Positions 11,442 through 25,195 of a stretch of DNA of 64,000 nt are shown one piece after another (the stretch's first letter is position 1; each line of letters begins with the position of its first letter). Source of the DNA: Paraphaeosphaeria minitans (lineage: Eukaryota > Ascomycota > Dothideomycetes > Pleosporales > Didymosphaeriaceae). Both the position numbers and the translations under genes were made by a program. The DNA is taken from the NCBI GenBank assembly GCA_015832175.1, contig WJXW01000005.1, forward strand, positions 1,550,001-1,614,000, in the 5' to 3' direction. The notes under the pieces are model-generated. The model was given only the letters and a program-made list of their open reading frames with translations, was not told the origin of the DNA and did not search any database.

Positions 11442-14400
11442 CACCCCTTAGGTGATCGCTTAAAGCGGATTACCTATTCTAAGAAGTAATTTGTAATTGT
11501 CTAAATCCTTCCTAAAGATCTTTAAAAAACTGTCTAAAGGCTATTTAAAGATTAAAAAACTATTAAAAGTTATTCTTCTAAATCTCCTTATCTTAAGAAT
11601 AGCGATTCTATCACCTCCTACTTTTTATAATAGTAAAATAATCACTATTTATCTTTTAAATTACAAATCCTATTGTAAATTATGTCTAGAATCTCTTCTT
11701 CTAGTAGGTTAGGAGCTTATAAGTATAGCATAAAGACCTAGAGCGTAAACACTTTTGTTCTACTACTCTTTTTGCTTACTTCCTATTAACTATAAAGTAA
11801 TTTCCCCGCTCTTACTAGCTAGTAAGTACAATATGTAGGCGCATTTTAATTAAGAAGGAGTAGTAGTAAAAGAAATAAGTAGTAAAGAAGGAGTGTATTT
11901 AGCGCTTAATAATTAGATAGGTAGTAGAGTATATAAGCCCTTTACTAGCGCTTAATTTTCTCTCTTTAATCTTTTACTTTTAACGCTTTAACCTCTTATC
12001 TAATTTAAGCCTACTAGTTTAAGCCTTTAAATCCTACTACCTTATAGTAGGTTCTTTTTTTCTAATTATTACCTTACGCTTTTTCTATTATTTAGAGCTT
12101 TACTAACTCTTTTAGATATCTAATAATCTAGCTAAAGCACGCGCAGTAAAGGCTACAAAAGCTACTAAATAAAGCTTCTAATTCTTCTAATAAGATCCTT
12201 TTACTCTACTAACTTTTTCTACTCTAGCTCTAGGCCTCTAGTAATTGCTTAGTGCTCTTAGATAAGTAAGCTATTTAGGCTACTTAAAAGGAGCTTTAGT
12301 AGGAAAAAGTAATAGACGCTGCTATAATAACGCTTTAAGCTTAAGTAGGCACTATTATACCCACTTTACTTACTCTTGCACTACTATATATAGAGTTATT
12401 TTATTACTTTAGCTAATTTTACTAATTGTTTCTATAGCTAGCTATATATTTAGACTCTAGCTATAGATTTTATCTGCTATTAACTATTAGAGGGTGCTAA
12501 TATAAGCTTTTATTTTAAGATTCTTTCTAGATTTAGCTAATACTTTTTATAGAAGAGGCTAATTACTAAGCTGCGTAAAAGGGTTAAAGTGGCCTTATAA
12601 GCTCCTTCTTCTACTAGCAGTTAGAAAGAGTAAGCTTAGTATATAGCTACTATTCTACTCTTTCCCTCTTAGCTAATTCTTAGTAGAGGATAGGGTAATT
12701 ACCTTTTTACTTTACTTATTAAAGAGTAGCGTAGTCGCAGCTAATACCTTAATTAAAATAGCTAGATAAGCGGCCTATTAGCTCTAAAGTAGAGTAAAAG
12801 CTAGGCAAGTGCTTCTCCTCTTACTAATTAAAAGAAGGAAGGCTAGGGTAAGCTATTACCTACTACTAATTAAAGGAGAGGTAGAGGAGGTAGATAGGGT
12901 AAGGAATTACTTACTATAGAGAGAAGGAGAGGAGGAGAATAGAGAGAATCTTCTACTACTAATTATAAAGGAGATTCTTACACCCCTATAATTAAGTAGA
13001 GAAGGAAAAAGATTTATATACTTATAGATAAGCTTTTTAATCTCCTCTTTCTTTAATTCTTATTCTCTCTCTAATTTTTTTTTTATTTTTTTTTTTCTTA
13101 TTTCTTAGCTCTAAATTAATAATTCTAGGTAGTTAATAGATTATTTCTTTACTTACTTATTCTTATTTTATAATTATTGTGTTTATATTTTATAGATTTA
13201 ATAGCCTTTTAAATCTATTAAACTGCTAATAAGTAAGAGCCTTTATAAGGCTATCTACTAGCATTTTACTAGTTAGAAGATATTCTACTTAAAATAATCC
13301 TTTTACATGCTCTTACTATAACTATATATTCTAAATATCTATATAGCGCAGTTAAGTAGTAATTCTTTTGTTCTTTCTAATTACTAAATAAATAGTTTAA
13401 AGATTGTTGTAATAGACCTTTTATAAAGGTCCTAGATCTAGAGTAAGCTTAGTAAAGAATCTCTTAATCGCTATAGCTTTTTTACTTATATATTTAAGCG
13501 CTAGAAGCTCTGCTTCTATTATTAAAGTAGTAATTATGTTCTGTTAAGCTGCTTTCTATAGGATAGCTCCTCTAAATAATAGGATAATATATCTATAGGA
13601 AGATTGCTATAATATTAGATTATTAGTAAATAAGGCATCTCTATATATTAGTAGATTAGGTCTATTATAGCTACTAAAGACTATAGCCTACTATCTAGTT
13701 TAATAGAGGTAAAGGATTATATAATTAATAGTAGTAAAGTGTTCTTTGCTTAGATTTGTTAGAAAGTATAATAGCTTTAACACTGTAAAGGCTATATCTA
13801 GGCGTAGTATAATTACTGTATAGAGAGCTAATCCTACTTCTTCTTAAAAGAGCTTTATTTGTTAAGGAGTGGCTTCTTCTGTGCTTAGAATAAGATCTTC
13901 TACTAATAGAGGTGTAGGAGGGAAGCTTCTAGAGTTTAAAAGGTTAAACTTTTTTGTAATTTTATTAATGTAGGTATTATAGACTAGAGAAATTAATCTT
14001 ATTTCTCTGTCCCTAATTACTTAAACACTTAGGAACTACTCTACTAGTTCTTTTAATTTAATTTTGTATTTGTTCGCAATCTTCTTCTAAAAATCTAGAG
14101 CTTCTTTCTCTTTACTCTTATAATAGAGAAGAAGAATATTGTTAATATAAAATAAAATAATAATACTTTAATTACTATTAAAGAAAAGGCATAGCTCTTC
14201 TAGCGAAGCTAAGAGTCTATAAGATTAAAGTAATCCTATAAATTCCTTATACTAAAAAAGTAGTAAATCTCTTAAGCTATACAAAGCTTAATTTAATTTT
14301 ATATACTTTCTTAGCTTTTTAAAACTATTAAGTAATTCATAAGTTACTAGATTAGCAGCTATAATAAGAGTATTTAGAAACACTTCTACTATATTAAATT

Positions 14401-17400
14401 ATAAAATTTCTAGATTAAATTCTGCTGCTAGAGCTACAGCTAATTAAAAAGATCTTACTACTAGGGTAGTAGTATAGATAGAGTAGAGAGTATTCTTTTT
14501 CTAAAGATCTCCTCTTATAATAATTTAAGCTTTACACTTTTGAAAGTATCTATTTTAATTAAACTTATAGGTAAAGACTTACTTTAAAGGGAGTAGTTAC
14601 TCTAACACCTCTAATTATTTAATCTCTATCTAGGTACCTTTATCTTACAAAGTTAAGATCTCCTTATAAGTAGTAAGAAGGAATAGCTTCTTATATAGAT
14701 AATTATAAAAGTGTTTCTATAGGGTTAGCTCTAGTATAAGCTTGTCTCTATAAGTCTAAGCTACATAAGACGCTTTAGGCGCCTTTCTAAGTATAGAAGC
14801 GAATACTATTACATTTAGTGTAATATATTCTTCTTACTTAGACTAGGCCTCTACTACTCCTAGTATAAACGTGTGCTCTAATATTATATTAAGATTACTT
14901 TAAAAATAATTAGTAATTAGTGTATAAGCACCTAGCTTCTACTTACCCTCTAGCTAATTGTCCTAATTATTTTGCTTCCTTAATCTTTGCAATAGTAGAA
15001 TAGCAATTTATTAGTTAGTTAATTTCTAGTGCTTTACTATAATTTCGCCTACTTATTCTACTTACCTCTAAATAGATCTACCTTCGTCTTTAGCGCGCTA
15101 GTAGGTTATCTGCTTTATTTAGCGTAATTAAGTTATCTACGCTAGGTTAATTAGTAACCTAATTAGTTTCTACTAATAAATAGGGTATTAAATCCCTAGA
15201 TTCTAGTAGGCTAGCTCTCCTAGTAGTGTTCTAGTAGCTACTAGATATCTCTTAATCGCTTAATAGATTACCCCTAAGATTACCTAGCTCTAGTGTCTAA
15301 TTAGGGGTTATAAGTCCTATGCTTCTTTTCCTACTTAAGCGAATTCTTAGCTACTAGCTAGCTAAGCCTACAGCTTACTTAGTAGTAGGTACCTTAGGTT
15401 CCTAATTACTTAGCTAGCTAGCTTTGCTTTTAATTACCTAAAAGTTACTTATAGGTCTAGTAGTAGTTCTTATATACTTATTTATTTTAGGAAAAATATT
15501 AAGCGCGGCTTTATATACTTCTTCTAAATTATTTAGCTCTCCTTCTTAAAGGCTTTCTACTATTTTTAATACTTCTATCTTTAGAATAGATTATTTCTCT
15601 AATCCTTTATAGAATAAGGACTTATTAAACTTTACGTTTCGTGTAGTAATTACCTAATTAAGCTAGGAAATCTATATTTAGTAGATATTAGAAGCTTTAT
15701 AGCCTACTAAGTATTTAATATAGCCCCTAGAATTTACTTTAAATCCTCTTCTGTCTTGCCTAGCTACACGCTCCTAATCTAAAAGGTAAGCTTAGTAGCT
15801 ATAGGCGTAGACAGCACTCTAGTTTAGACAAAAATTAGCTATCCTATATTATATTTTTACTAGTTTAAAATAATAAAAATATTGTCTAAACTAAGCATCT
15901 AACATTTTATTAAGTAATTAATAGCCTAATACTAGGCTAAGAATTATTCTTTAGAGCTAGTATGCCGCTTATATAATCTTAGGCTAGAGATTTAATAGCA
16001 GATTTACGCTTATTTATATTTTAATTACTTTTATTATAAGCTTCTAGCCTACTCTTTCTATAGCGCTATTAGGCTTATACGTATAGGGCGGTGGTCTACT
16101 AATTATTATCCTTTTCTAATTAGCCTAAAATTCGTACTAGGATTTCCCTCTCTATAGAAGTGTTGCTGTATTATTATCTTAGTAGATTTTCGTAATTTAA
16201 AGCTCGTATTTTATATTAATAAGAGCTAAGAAATCCTGCTACACTCTTATTATCTTAGAAAGTGTCTTTATTCTAAGATTAAAAATATAAGGTTTCTTAC
16301 TAAAATCTTCTTTAATTAGCAAAACTTAGTTTTTTCTATTTTAAGTAGTAGGCATATTAAATAGATTCTAGAATAATAAGTAAAATAGCCTAGGTAATTG
16401 TTCTCTAGGTCTTTTAGAGATTACCTAAGTTGCGTGTGTAGTAGTATAGTGCTCACAATTCTTCCTTAATATTCTAGTAATCTTTACACCTTAGGCTGTA
16501 GTTACTAGAGCTTATAGGGCTCTACTTCCTGTATGCCCTACTTAAAGGTGCTAGAGGTCCTTAGAATCTAATCTCTTAATATTAACCTAGAATAATCCTT
16601 TAGTAGTCACACTTATAATAATTAGACAAGAGTAGATTAGCTTGTATTATAGAAAAGTAAAATTATACTTGTATTTTAGGTCTACTAAGATAACGCTTTA
16701 TTCTAGGCTTCTAATCCTAAAAGTGTAATCTAAACTAAAGTACTAAATCTTTGCTTTCTTTAAAAGAGCTTCTAATATAATATTTATATAAAAGCCTTCT
16801 ACTACTCTTACTCCTTAAAGTAGCAGATCTTTTATAAATCTCTTATTTTTCCTATGCAAAGCTTTCTTAATTAGTCTATTACTAATTCCTAAGATTAGAA
16901 GGCTTTATGTACTTACCTCTAAACTCTTGTTTAATAATTAAAACGTCCTAGGAATAAGTCTTTCGCAATTATTAACTAGGTAAACTACTATAGCACTGTC
17001 TAGTATTGTACATTCTAATAGAGGATAAGTGTTAAAATATAGAGTAGAGTAGACACCTAATGCTTTATTATCTATAGGTAGATTAAATAGGTTTAGTAGA
17101 GTAGTAGTAATACTACTAGGATACTTAATAGTCTTAGTAGAGAATTATTTCTTATTCTATTCTACCTTTGTAATCGCATTATAAAGGTTTAACCACTTAG
17201 GCTGCTTAAGTTAATTAAGAATCTCTAATTTTTCTTTATTAGTAAGATTAAATAATAATATTCTATCTTAGGGTAATCTAGCTATTGTGGTTTAAAGTCT
17301 TTAGCACTTTATTAGTTTCTACCTATAAGTATAGGGCTTATAGGGATAGTTTGGTTATTTCTTTATCTAATTAGACGAACTAGAACTATTAGAGTTAGTA

Positions 17401-18366
17401 GATTATCTTAATAATCTATTAAAAGTGGCGAATACCCCACTTATTTTATTAGAACTAGATTAGATTAAATGCTCTTAGATAAGCGCCAAAAATACCTTCC
17501 CTAGATCGTCTAGCGTGATCTAATTCTGTCCTAGCGTCTTATTCTAGATTAGCTGTTAGTTTATTAATTAGGCCTAATCTAGTGCTATACACGCAGTAAT
17601 TATATCTAGAAAATCTTAAGTAGTAAGTAGTCCACTAATTTTACTAATTAAGTAGGTCTTTACTTTTTAATAGAGAAGCTACTATTCTTTAAACTAGGTT
17701 TTAGGACTTTATCTTGCCTACTTAGCTTTCTTAAGATAAGCGCAGTATAAAGCTTAAACATTATTCTATATAGCTCTTTTATTTAGTGCGAGATCTTCTT
17801 TTAAGAGTTAAATTAGGGACTAAAGTGTAGTTTAGCGTGTATTAACTAGAGTAATTATAGCAGGAGTAAGTAGATTAGGCGATACTATAGCGTTTACCTA
17901 AGTCTAGAAATTCTGTATCTTAGTATAGTCTGCTTACTAGTCTAAAACTACTACTCTATATTCTACTATTTGTAAAGGAAAGCTCTCTTTATCTATTTTA
18001 TACTTAGTAAGCTCTACTTTGTATAATTAAATACTTACTATAGAGGCTGTATCTGCAATTAGTAATAGTTTCTATAAGAGCAGAGGTTATTCTAGCTTTG
18101 TATAATTAATTACTAGAGCGTTAATTGCCTCTAGGTTAATTTAGTTCTAGATTCCTTTTAAGTTTACTTAGAATTAAAGCTAGATAAACTAGTAGGGCTA
18201 ACTAGCGCAATTAATAAGCTATACTTCTACTATTTTAATAATTTTTGTAATTAGAAATAGGGGGTTATATTATAGAGAGGTTCTAAATAGAGTGTTATAT
18301 AATAATTTAAGCGTTACTAAGTAGGTAGGGAGAATCGTCCTACGTTCTAAGCGCCAGGCTTATAAC

Positions 18367-18561
18367 TGTTATAGTAAAAAGGGCTTAAACTATCACAGGA
18401 TATTCAGGAGCAGAGTTATAAAGAATACAAAGAGCTAATTGTAAGAAAGGATGCTGAAAGGGTAGACTATATACAAAAGAAACGAGCCTCTTGGCAAGAA
18501 TCCCGTAATCTAAATTAGTGGATCCAGAAAGAATCACGGAAGTGAGTGTTTTACTTCAACA
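18367..18561 (-). repeat. 5' LTR of Copia-2
   Basis: The partner LTR in the same orientation ends with CTTCAACA and is followed by the ATTAT duplication. It differs from the 3' LTR mainly by C/T and G/A changes, as expected from RIP after insertion. Confidence 0.9.
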
Positions 18562-21397
18562 ATTATGTATCTAGATAACATCGTTATTTATACCTATAAT
18601 AAAGATCTTAAACTTTACTAGTGCGCTATCTCCGCTGTACTTAAGTAACTACGTAAGGCTAAATTTTTTATTAATTTAGCTAAGTATATATTTGCCTTAA
18701 GCAGAGTACACTTCATAAGTTTTATTATTAGTATATAAGGAATCTGCGCTAATTCTGTATATATATAGTGACTATTATAGAATAGCTGTAGCTAACTAAT
18801 ATAAAAGAACTCTAATTATTTTTAGGCTTTATAAGCTTTCTATAGGCAATTTATTAAGATATATTTATAAGAAACTGCTCCCCTCTTAAACCTACTTAAA
18901 AGAAACTAAGTATTCTAATAGTTAGTAAAGGCTAATAATAGTATTAAGATACTTAAAGTGCGCTTCTTAAGCGTACCTATTTTACGCTACTTTAACCCTA
19001 CGCTACTAATCTAATTGGACACTAATATATCTACTTTTACTACATATAGTATCCTTTTATAGCTATTTAAGAACTAGAAGTAGCCCCTAGTAACTTTTAT
19101 ATTAAGAAAGCTTTAAGCTATAGAGCTGAATTATAAAGTATATAACTTTTAGATCTTTAATACTATCTACTACTTTAAGTAATAGAAACATTACCTAAAT
19201 AGTACATAGCACACAATTTGAGTACTAAGCGACTATAATGACCTACGCAGTATACGCGCTGTATATAAGCTAAACCTATAGTAAGTATAATAAGTAGTAT
19301 ACCTAGTAGCTTTTAATTTTAAAGTAAAACACTACGTAGGAAAAGTAAATCTAGTAGATAGACTATTAAGGATGGCAAATTACGCATAGGAGAGCCTATT
19401 GCTAACCTATTTATTACCTACCCTATAGAATAAACTACTACTAAGAAATTAGTATAGTACAGTAAGTAGATCTATGAATAAACTTAGCTTATTTAGCGCA
19501 TATATAACGCATATTACTAGCGTTTATAAAACTATAAGGGTTCCTATTACTAGTGCTATAGTATATATGCTATACGTGCTATACTTACCAGCTAGAGTGT
19601 TAGTTAGTAGTAAACCTATATTAAAATAGTCTAATCTACTCACTAAAACATAGTAGCTATAGTAAAGAGACGCCTTTACTATTAAGCGTATTACTACCTT
19701 AGGAAGTAAGTATAGCACTTTAAGTAGTAGTAAAACGTAAGTATAGCTCCTTTATAAAAATAAAGCCCTAAGGTATAATAGCTAATTATACATCCTAGAT
19801 AAACTAGTAATTAGGCAAAAGATTTTATTTTAAAACTATAATATATATATGGTAGGCTACTTTAGTGTACGTTAAACCCTTAAGGCTTTTAAGAGAGTTT
19901 ACTAATAGCTTCTTATATATTAAAATGTTTAGAAATATATAAAAGTATATACTATCTACTAAAGAAGTAAAGCTCTAAAGTATAGTAAGTATAACTAGCT
20001 AGCACCCTTTCTAGTACTAAAAGATCTCTGTAAGGAAGTCTTACTAGACTTTATAAATAGTATTCCTACTAGTAACGGATTAAAGAAGCTGGGCTTTTAA
20101 TATAATTTTATTAATTATATAGAACTTTTCTAAAATAGTAATCGATAGCCTTACATAGAAGTTATAGGATATAAAGCAATTTACCAGGGCCTACTTTTAA
20201 GAGGTTATTTTAAAGTTTAGTATGTAAAAAGGTATTATATCTAATAAAGGCTGTATTTTGACCTCTATATTTTACGCAGAGATATACTACTGACTATAAG
20301 TAAAGCGTAGGCTTAGCACCGCCTTCTATCCCTAGACAGATAGACAAATAGAACGCTAGATTTAGACGCTATAGCAGCCGCTATGTATTTATTACTACCT
20401 TATAAAGGAACTAGCTTAACCTACTCCCTACAGCTTAATTTATATATAATAACTTAATTTATAATTTAATAAAAATAACTCCTTTCTACGCTGTATATAG
20501 TAAATATCCTATTCTTATTACGCCTCTTATAGATAGTAGGTAAGAGGGAGATATACTAAATATAGTTAATAGAGTAAAGCGTATATATAGCGTAACAGTA
20601 TTACTTATAAAGTACTTAAATTTAGCGTAAGAGTACTAAAACTAATACTATAATAAAATGTATAAGTAGAAGTTAATTTAAAAAGGTTATCTTATTTTTT
20701 TAATACAAAGAATATATAAAGACCTTAATAACCTAGTAAGAAGCTCTTAAAGAAATCTATTAGACCCTTTACAGTATAGAACGTCGTAGAAACGTAGGTA
20801 TACTACTTATACCTTTTACTTAGTTATTATATTTATAACGTGTTCTATATCTCCCTTTTAGAGTAATAGAAACTAAGGCTAGGAGTGGACGACACTAACA
20901 CCTAACCACTAGATATTATACCTAAAAGAGGAGAAGTCAGGGAGGTAGAGAGAATCCTAGCTAAGTAAATTAAAACAGAATGGGAATAATACTTACTTTG
21001 CTAGAAAGGCTATAATAAGTTTTAAAATACTTAGACTCTATAGTTAGACTTTAAAGATAATAATAGGCTAGCCTAAACTTTTCAAAAAAATAGAGCTCTA
21101 CCTATAAAAAAAAAGGGTAAGATATAAAAGAAGTATATAAAACATAATAAAGCCATATATTATTATAAGGCAATATAGCCTAGTAAGGGTATTTACCTAA
21201 GGCTTATAGGCTAACTTCTAAAGAAGAGTTCTAATTATCTACGCTTTGCCTACACTCTACCTAATTATTACACTTATTACTTTTACTATTACCACTATTT
21301 TTACCTTTCTCTTCTAGATCTATAGCACTACTAGAGGCTTTACTATTCTAGTTACTATTATTAGAGTTACTCTAATTATAAGGAATAGTAGTAATAA
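18562..21397 (+). mobile_element. Gypsy-B copy 1, part 2: reverse transcriptase end, RNase H, integrase, chromodomain
   Basis: The pol frame resumes with YLDNIVIY at about 18570. It passes through an RNase H segment (LDTN near 19015, RKL.AIELNY near 19110-19140) and the integrase zinc-binding region (VGYFSVRYTLKAF near 19850-19890, with His changed to Tyr). The integrase motif FYP.TDRQIER is at 20324-20356, and the C-terminal chromodomain at 20943-21082. A linker rich in ACT/TTA triplets follows to 21397, where element Z-1 is inserted. This order (RT, RH, IN, chromodomain) identifies a chromovirus. All parts contain RIP stops. Confidence 0.88.
20943..21082 (+). pseudogene. Chromodomain remnant at the Gypsy-B integrase C-terminus
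   Basis: The frame begins EVERILAK, continues through YLLC and KGYNK, then NT.TL.LDFKD and a final TFQ. This matches the chromodomain layout (EVE.IL, Y.VKWKGY, .NTWEP..NL). Trp codons have become TAG/TAA through RIP. The same segment is visible at about 47010-47150 and, on the minus strand, at 25508-25620. In chromoviruses this domain is known to bind heterochromatin marks and direct integration, which fits the nested block. That role is family knowledge, not shown here. Confidence 0.8.
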
Positions 21398-23048
21398 AAT
21401 ACAATGCTAATCCACGTAAAGTTTATTAGATAGGCTCATAATAAAGAACTCACTTTAATGTTACTTTAATATATAACGTTACCCTTAATTTTTAGTTATT
21501 CTGTCACTTAACATTAAAAAGGCAATTCACAGAATTAGAATACTATATTTAAGTAGATAGAATTTGCCTATTTAAGAAAGAGTGCAAAAGCACTAACTAC
21601 TAACTTTATAACCTATTAGACTTTATAGCCTATTAGAGTAAAGAAAACCGTGATACATTTACTATAACTTATATAGAAAGTATTAGGCCTATATTAGGCT
21701 AATAAGCTAGTAGAGAAACTATACTTAAAGAAGGCATAGTTACTATCTATTATATTAGCTACTAGGTAAACATGCATAGCATCCTTAGCCTAAATAGTAA
21801 CGCGTTTGGCGTAAATGTATACAAGATTAACGCCGAATAAAATATTAGAAAAACTCTTAGAAGAACTAATACAATAGCTGATATTTACACTTAAACTAAT
21901 TTACTATAATAGCCTTAGAAGCTCCTTATAAGGCTTTAAGGGCTGTACACCTAAATTAATAAGGTTAAGTAAATGTAGTGCAGTAGACTTTACAAATAAG
22001 TTACTAAACAGGTAGTTAGTGTTAAAGTGTAAGTTAGTGTTAAAAGAGGTTTAGTAAAAAGTTATAATCGAAATAGTAAGGATGTTAGTAGTGTTAACAA
22101 TATATCTATAAAAGCTAGCAGATAATCTAGTGTGCTAGCATTAAAGCTAAGAAAGCGCTATTTATAAAGAGGGTGTATAGGTAAAAGAAAAACGTGTTTT
22201 CCTCTACACTATACATATCCTTTTATAGGTTTACTGCTTTTAAAGGAATCAATAGCTAGGTTAAGTATATAACTACACTTAGCGCAATAAAGTGCTATAT
22301 ATTAGCTAGCTATTAGCTATAGACTTGCTAAAAGGTAGTAGGTGAAAAGAGGTTACTAAAGCGTTTAAGAAGTAGTAGGTGTAAAAAACTATACGTAGAG
22401 TAGTAGGATGTAGGAAAGTTTTACTAGGTATTAGTTTTAGTATTATGCAATTTTTACAGGTAAAGAGCTAGCTAATAGTTAAGAAGCGTAAAGTGTTTAT
22501 AGTATATATTTATTATTAATAAGAGTAAATATTATACCGCTATTTATGTGCTATCGTCTATATAGTCCTAAAGGATAGGTAAGATAACATTAAACTATTA
22601 TAATAGTATTTATAGGTGTTGTAGAGGTATTTTCTGTGTTACTAGTAATAGATAAGGAAGATAATAATAATAAAAATAAGGTGCAAGCTATAGGTACTAG
22701 TAAAAAAGGCAGCATTATTAAGGTGGAGGTATATTTTATTAAAAGTAGTAGGAAGGGAAGGGTAGTAGAGTTTTCTTAGTACTAGGTAGTAATAGTTAAG
22801 CCTACCTATGCGTGCGAAAGAAAGGGGGCTGCGTAGTAGTGTACTTAGGTGTATTTACTTTAGAATTAGTAAAACGTTGTTACGTTAGCTTTTAGGAGCT
22901 AATTAGCGCTCGTAAAAGTAGGTTTCTAGTCTAATTACAACGCTGTATTTCTGTCCTAATTAAGCCCTAAGTTTTCTCTAATGTATAAAGTTCTACTGTA
23001 AGAAGCTTATTCTTCTCTCCTCACTGCGTTCGTTTTTTATTATAAGTA
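21398..23048 (-). mobile_element. Element Z-1: unclassified insertion in the Gypsy-B 3' region
   Basis: The element is bounded by ATAA at 21394-21397 and 23049-23052; the match extends to GTAATAA on both sides. Its minus strand begins TACTTATAATAAAA, shares about 190 bp with the start of Z-2 (40838), and ends GATTAGCATTGTATT, sharing about 90 bp with the end of Z-2. Between these ends the two copies look unrelated. There are no clear terminal inverted repeats or LTRs, and I recognise no transposase or reverse transcriptase in the 1.65 kb interior. It may be a non-autonomous element or an unrecognised class. Confidence 0.7.
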
Positions 23049-23967
23049 ATAACTAGTCTAGGTTAAGCTATTAGTATACACTTTAAGCGCAGCTAAAGGG
23101 TAAATATACTATAGCCTATATAAAAGGAATAACTACTTTTAAAGTATTAGTAATCTACTACTACTCTACTAGAATTAAGCCTAGGTAGTACAGGCTTATA
23201 GTTAGCATTTAGGTAGCTATACCTATAGAAGTACTACTATAAGCTATAACACGTCTATAGCTTATAAGCTCTAGGTTAAATTACTTATATATACGCGTAA
23301 ACTTTAAGCCTATATTTTTAATATAGTAACTACTTTCCTACTTTCTACCTAAAGCCTTAAGTACTATAATCTTATAGCAGTTATAAAGCCTATAGAGGCG
23401 ATTTAAGCGCCTACTAAGCGCTTTTAGTACTTATAAATATTAGCTAAGGCGCACTTTTAACACGTTATTCTATATATACTAAAGTGTATCTACTATAGCT
23501 ACTACGCTTATAACAGTTACACTACTTATTAAATTTTTTTTATAGTCTACTTTTCACTTTACCGAGTTCTAGGCGTAATACATATATATATATTATTTAT
23601 ATAGCAACGTAATCAGCCTACTTAGTATTATTACTAAATAAAAATAGTACTGCCTCGCGTAGTTTAGACTTTTCAACCTAATTTAAAATAAGGTAGTAGA
23701 CTGTATTAGTATACGGTTAACCGCTTAGTGTACGCCAATTATAAAGTTTAGTATTATTACATAAATATAGAGAGAGTAATAAGCAATATAAAATCATAAT
23801 ATAAAATGCCTATAGTAAATAGAAGGAATAGACACTTTATAATAAATAATATAAGTAACATGTTTATAGCGTTCGCTACTTACTTATAACACGCTATTAT
23901 GACGCGCATAATATACATACTATAGAAACCTTTTTCTTTTTCTATGAAGTAAAGTTTTTATTAAAGC
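23049..23967 (+). mobile_element. Gypsy-B copy 1, part 3: truncated 3' unit
   Basis: After Z-1 the sequence continues the Gypsy-B 3' region (TTAAGCTATTAGTATRC), parallel to 47480-48430. It ends abruptly at about 23967 in TTTTTATTAAAGC, where an inverted complete copy begins. The minus strand carries part of the Cys-rich frame described at 24529. The last 250 bp or so of the unit are missing. Confidence 0.7.
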
Positions 23968-25195
23968 TTATAAGGTCTAGTTATAGGCAATAGTACTTGC
24001 TTTACACTAGGAAGAATAGTAAAAGGATAACTTAGTAATATTAATAGAATAATACTTATCTTATATAGAGTTAGGGCGTAGCGTAGGTTTTGCACAGCTA
24101 GCTCGCTTAGCGTATAGGCCCTCTATAAGGCCTTGGCGCTAGATACCACAATACTATAATAATATTATAATCTACCTATTCTAGAACCTCCCCCTCTAGC
24201 TGCAGTCCTCTATAGTATACTATAGCCTTAATAAAAACCTCACCCTATAGGAAAGGAAAAAAGTGTCTATAGGGGTGCACGTTACGTACGCGATAATAGC
24301 GTATTATAGGTAAATAGTGCGTGTTATAAATACATTACGCGTATTATTTATTATAAGGCTCCTACGCCTTCTGTTTGCTGTAGCCTTTTATAATATAGGG
24401 TAGTAGACCTATATAGTCTTAATGTTATTTTAATCTTTATGTGCTCTCTACCTATATAATATATAACTACTATATTCTTAGCGTAGATAAAGCGCTTAAC
24501 CTTTAAATAACCTTTTTAATTATTTAAGATGCTATACTACCTAGTACTTAAGTATATTAAGAAGTCTAACCTACGTAGTGCCGCTATCTTCGCGTTTAGT
24601 AAAAATACTAAGCGCACAAACTATAATATAGTGCTTATAACTTATATACGCTATACGTAGAACTTAGCAAAGCTCTCTAAGAACTATATAAAAAATAAAA
24701 ATAAGCGCTATAACTATTATATTAAGGGTAATTGCAGAGACTATAACTTAGTATATCTAGAGCTACGCGCTATATATACGCTTTAGCTAATACTTATAGG
24801 TGCTAAAGGCAATAAAGAGGCGCCTTAATTACCTATACGCCTTTTATAACTACTACTATATTACAGTTATAGAGACCCTAGGTAGGTAGCGTAAGATAGA
24901 TAAGTATGTAAAGGTAGTAGGCTTAAAGCTAGCTTATTACTAAAAGTAATTTAACTTAGAGCTAGTTAACTACTACTGTATTATAGCCTATATTAGTATA
25001 CCTATAGGTGTAGTAACCTAGGTGCCTAGTACTAGCCCTTAGTACCTAGGCTTAATCCTAATAGAGTAGTGTTAGATTACTAGTGCTCTTAAGGTAGTTA
25101 TTCCCCTTATATAGTAAATAGTAAGTTTACACCTTTCTTACACTTAAAACGCATACTAATAGCTTATTCTAGATTAATCTAGCGTCTACTTTTTA
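23053..25195. repeat. Inverted repeat formed by two Gypsy-B 3' units
   Basis: The left arm (about 23053-23967, forward) is complementary to the right arm (about 24240-25195, reversed). Between them lie about 270 bp present only in the right, complete unit. Both arms begin at the outside with the TTAAGCTATTAGTATRC motif. The structure arises where copy 1 (plus) and copy 2 (minus) are joined tail to tail. Confidence 0.7.

Larger units (their letters stand above)
11247..18561 (-). mobile_element. Copia-2: full-length Copia element (7315 bp) inserted in Gypsy-B
   Basis: This is a complete minus-strand element with 195 bp LTRs at both ends (11247-11441 and 18367-18561) and a 5 bp target duplication, ATTAT, at 11242-11246 and 18562-18566. 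Removing it joins the Gypsy-B reverse transcriptase frame across the catalytic YLDN (family YLDD). Inside, on the minus strand, the order is gag-like region, integrase, reverse transcriptase (catalytic region near 14130-14160), RNase H, then a 1.5 kb 3' tract. The pol frame is full of RIP stops, so the element is inactive. It is exactly the same length as Copia-3, showing that RIP acted by substitution rather than by insertion or deletion. Confidence 0.93.

Noticed and set aside
11497..11712. 71-codon frame rich in Lys and Leu, also at 35578-35793
   Set aside because: It is the same antisense frame in two Copia 3' tracts just inside the 3' LTR. Low complexity in AT-rich DNA explains it better than a gene.
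19524..19718. 64-codon minus-strand frame
   Set aside because: A shadow of the Gypsy-B RNase H-integrase region on the plus strand.
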